A stretch of DNA of 64,000 nt from CAZTTG01 sp964615935. GTDB taxonomy: Bacteria; Planctomycetota; UBA1135; GCA-002686595. The stretch spans positions 38,282 through 102,281 of the forward strand of contig CAZTTG010000007.1 in assembly GCA_964615935.1 (NCBI GenBank), given 5' to 3'. Positions 62,582-64,000 of the stretch are shown in pieces. Below the pieces are notes generated by a model. The model saw only the letters and a program-made list of their open reading frames with translations, was not told where the DNA came from and did no database searches. The translations under genes were made by a program, and so were the position numbers. Within the stretch, counting starts at the first letter, position 1. Each line of letters begins with the position of its first letter.

Positions 62582-63936
62582 AAACCATGACCAGCATGTG
62601 GACGCTCCTGTTCGGCGCCGGCCTGAGCCTGTGTGCCCTGGCCTCCCCCGGAGGCCTCCTCCCCGACCAGGAGGAGGACGCCCCGGCGAAGGAGGCCGAG
62701 GAGGAGGAGGAGGAGGGCGAGCAGTGGTTCGCGGTCTGCGGCGGCGACGTCTACACCGGGACCGGAGCCGTGCTGAGGGGGACCACCATCCTGGCCAAGG
62801 ACGGCGTGATCGAGGACATCGGGCCGGACGTGTACGTTCCCGAGGAGGCCACCCGGCTGGACGTCACCGGCCTGCGGATCTACCCGGGCCTGGTGGCGGT
62901 CTCCTCCTACGGTCTCCTGGGGGGCTCCGGCGACTACGAGGACACCGTCGATCCCTTCAACTACCGCATGGTGCTGGGCCTGGCCGGCGGCCTGACCGCC
63001 ACCTCCCAGGGCGGCACCGCGCTCAAGCTCAAGCGCAACGAGATCGAGGGGGTGGTGCTGCGCGAGAAGTACCTGAGCTCCCAGTCTTTCAGCACCCGCA
63101 ACCCCTCCAGCAAGCGCGGCCTGAAGGAAAAGCTGGCCAAGGCCTCCGAGTATCTGCGCCAGTACCGGCAGTGGGAGGAGGACAAGAAGAAGGACAAGGA
63201 GCTCAAGGAGCCCAGCAAGAAGGGCGTCGATCCCGGCGCCCTGGCCATCCTCCGCGGCGAGGTCCTGGCCAAGTTCACGGCCAACGGGCGGACCGACCTC
63301 CTGGGCATCGCCCGCCTGGCGCAGCAGCATGGCTTCCGCCCGGTGATCGAGGGCTGCATGGAGGGCTGGACCGTGGCCGGAGAGCTGGGGCGGGCGGGGG
63401 CCTATGCCATCGTGACGCCGCGCACCCGCTCGGCCAAGGACGAGCGCCTGGTCCACGAGGCCGGCTCCAGCATCGAGAACGCGGCCATCCTGCACGCCCA
63501 CGGGGTCCAGGTGGCGGTGGTGCCCTCGAACAAGTCCATCGACCTCGGCGGCATCGTGGGTCGCGACATCATGCACCTGCCCATCGAGGCCGGCTTCGCC
63601 GTGCGCGGCGGCCTGCCCGAGGACGCCGCCCTGCAGGCCATCACCCTCACCCCCGCGCGCATCCTGGGAGTGAGCCATCGCATCGGCAGCATCGAGGTCG
63701 GCAAGGACTGCGACCTGATCGTCACCGACGGAGACGTGCTGCACTACGAGTCCTTCGTGCAGTACGCGGTGGTGGAGGGCAAGGTGAGCTACCGCAAGTC
63801 GGACGAGCTCTACTTCGCTCACATCCGGCCCCTGCCCGAGGTCGAGGAGGAGCCCGAGGAGGAGGGCGAGGCCGAGGCGGACGAGGGTGAGGCCGAGGAA
63901 GGGGACGGGGACGGGGCCGAGGACGGGGACGGCTAG
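62578..63936 (+). CDS. Exported amidohydrolase-like protein, acidic tail (metal site lost)
   Basis: A 452-residue exported protein closing the array. Signal peptide MWTLLFGAGLSLCALAS, an acidic linker (EEEEEEGEQ), strand 1 YPGLVAVSSYGLLGG without HxH, and a helical charged part (YRQWEEDKKKDKELKEP). GCMEGWTVAGELGRAGAYAIV and IVPSNKS-like ends (VVPSNKSID) replace metal ligands. LTPARILGVSHRIGSIEVGKDCDLIV is the usual closing motif, followed by a 35-residue Glu/Gly/Asp tail. The TAG stop is part of a CTAG that starts the next repeat element. Confidence 0.8.
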   Translation: MKTMTSMWTLLFGAGLSLCALASPGGLLPDQEEDAPAKEAEEEEEEGEQWFAVCGGDVYTGTGAVLRGTTILAKDGVIEDIGPDVYVPEEATRLDVTGLRIYPGLVAVSSYGLLGGSGDYEDTVDPFNYRMVLGLAGGLTATSQGGTALKLKRNEIEGVVLREKYLSSQSFSTRNPSSKRGLKEKLAKASEYLRQYRQWEEDKKKDKELKEPSKKGVDPGALAILRGEVLAKFTANGRTDLLGIARLAQQHGFRPVIEGCMEGWTVAGELGRAGAYAIVTPRTRSAKDERLVHEAGSSIENAAILHAHGVQVAVVPSNKSIDLGGIVGRDIMHLPIEAGFAVRGGLPEDAALQAITLTPARILGVSHRIGSIEVGKDCDLIVTDGDVLHYESFVQYAVVEGKVSYRKSDELYFAHIRPLPEVEEEPEEEGEAEADEGEAEEGDGDGAEDGDG

Positions 63937-64000
63937 CGAGGCTTCGCCTCAGACCGACCAGGCGTGCCGGAGAATCCTCGTCGGCGCGCCTGCTCCGCAG
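63933..64000. mobile_element. Start of another type-2 palindromic element (cut by window end)
   Basis: CTAG at 63933 is followed by the short hairpin GAGGC-TTC-GCCTC, and TCGTCGGCGCGCCT, which is identical to the core of the element at 47080-47246, appears at 63978-63991. Only the left part is in the window, so the terminal repeat cannot be checked. Confidence 0.5.

Overview
The window is high-G+C bacterial DNA (about 70% by eye). It most likely comes from a planctomycete. The evidence is an abundance of secreted sulfatases, short signal peptides ending in AxA/AQ, a C-terminal secreted domain I associate with Planctomycetota (gene at 2941-4050), an orphan mraZ, and proteins combining prenyltransferase-like toroids, HEAT repeats and F5/8-type C domains. 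The phylum call is inference from protein content. No rRNA gene is present.

Region 1 (1-17773) is a sialic-acid / sulfated-glycan utilisation locus. A minus-strand operon reads: GntR-DNA-binding/LacI-like regulator, N-acetylneuraminate lyase (NanA), a fusion of a kelch NanM-like epimerase with a sodium:solute symporter, a secreted carbohydrate-type protein, and a secreted alpha-toroid protein. Divergent from it lie four sulfatases, two of them fused C-terminally to BNR sialidase-type domains. The end of another sialidase sits at the left edge. Together they could remove sulfate and sialic acid outside the cell, import the sugar and split it to ManNAc and pyruvate.

Region 2 (18047-26551) holds two prepilin-like proteins, a PilX-like protein, a HEAT-repeat protein, a strong terminator, a HAMP membrane protein, a CHASE4 histidine kinase and a REC-HisKA-HATPase-REC hybrid kinase. 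A tRNA-Arg(CCG) follows on the minus strand.

Region 3 (26812-41174) holds a calcium-repeat surface protein, an ECF sigma / zinc anti-sigma / RseB-like trio, a MoxR ATPase, a HAD remnant, a small acidic protein, orphan mraZ, mltA with a homopolymer frameshift, ileS with a promoter that fixes its start, a methyltransferase, a lipoprotein, and a second small acidic protein similar to the first.

Region 4 (41221-48130) is a nucleoside-scavenging operon: deoB, pyrimidine-nucleoside phosphorylase, CNT transporter, purine-nucleoside phosphorylase, an RpiB-like isomerase and deoC. The last two carry N-terminal extensions like those of sugar-phosphate microcompartment enzymes. Palindromic mobile-type repeats occupy two of its gaps.

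Region 5 (49124-63936) is the most striking: ten consecutive, mostly overlapping genes for exported amidohydrolase-superfamily proteins (eleven domains). Only three keep the HxH metal motif. The others are degenerate, and four carry long Lys/Glu-rich insertions. This looks like a multi-subunit secreted system built from a few catalytic and many pseudo-enzyme subunits. One subunit gene has a repeat element inside its 5' coding end.
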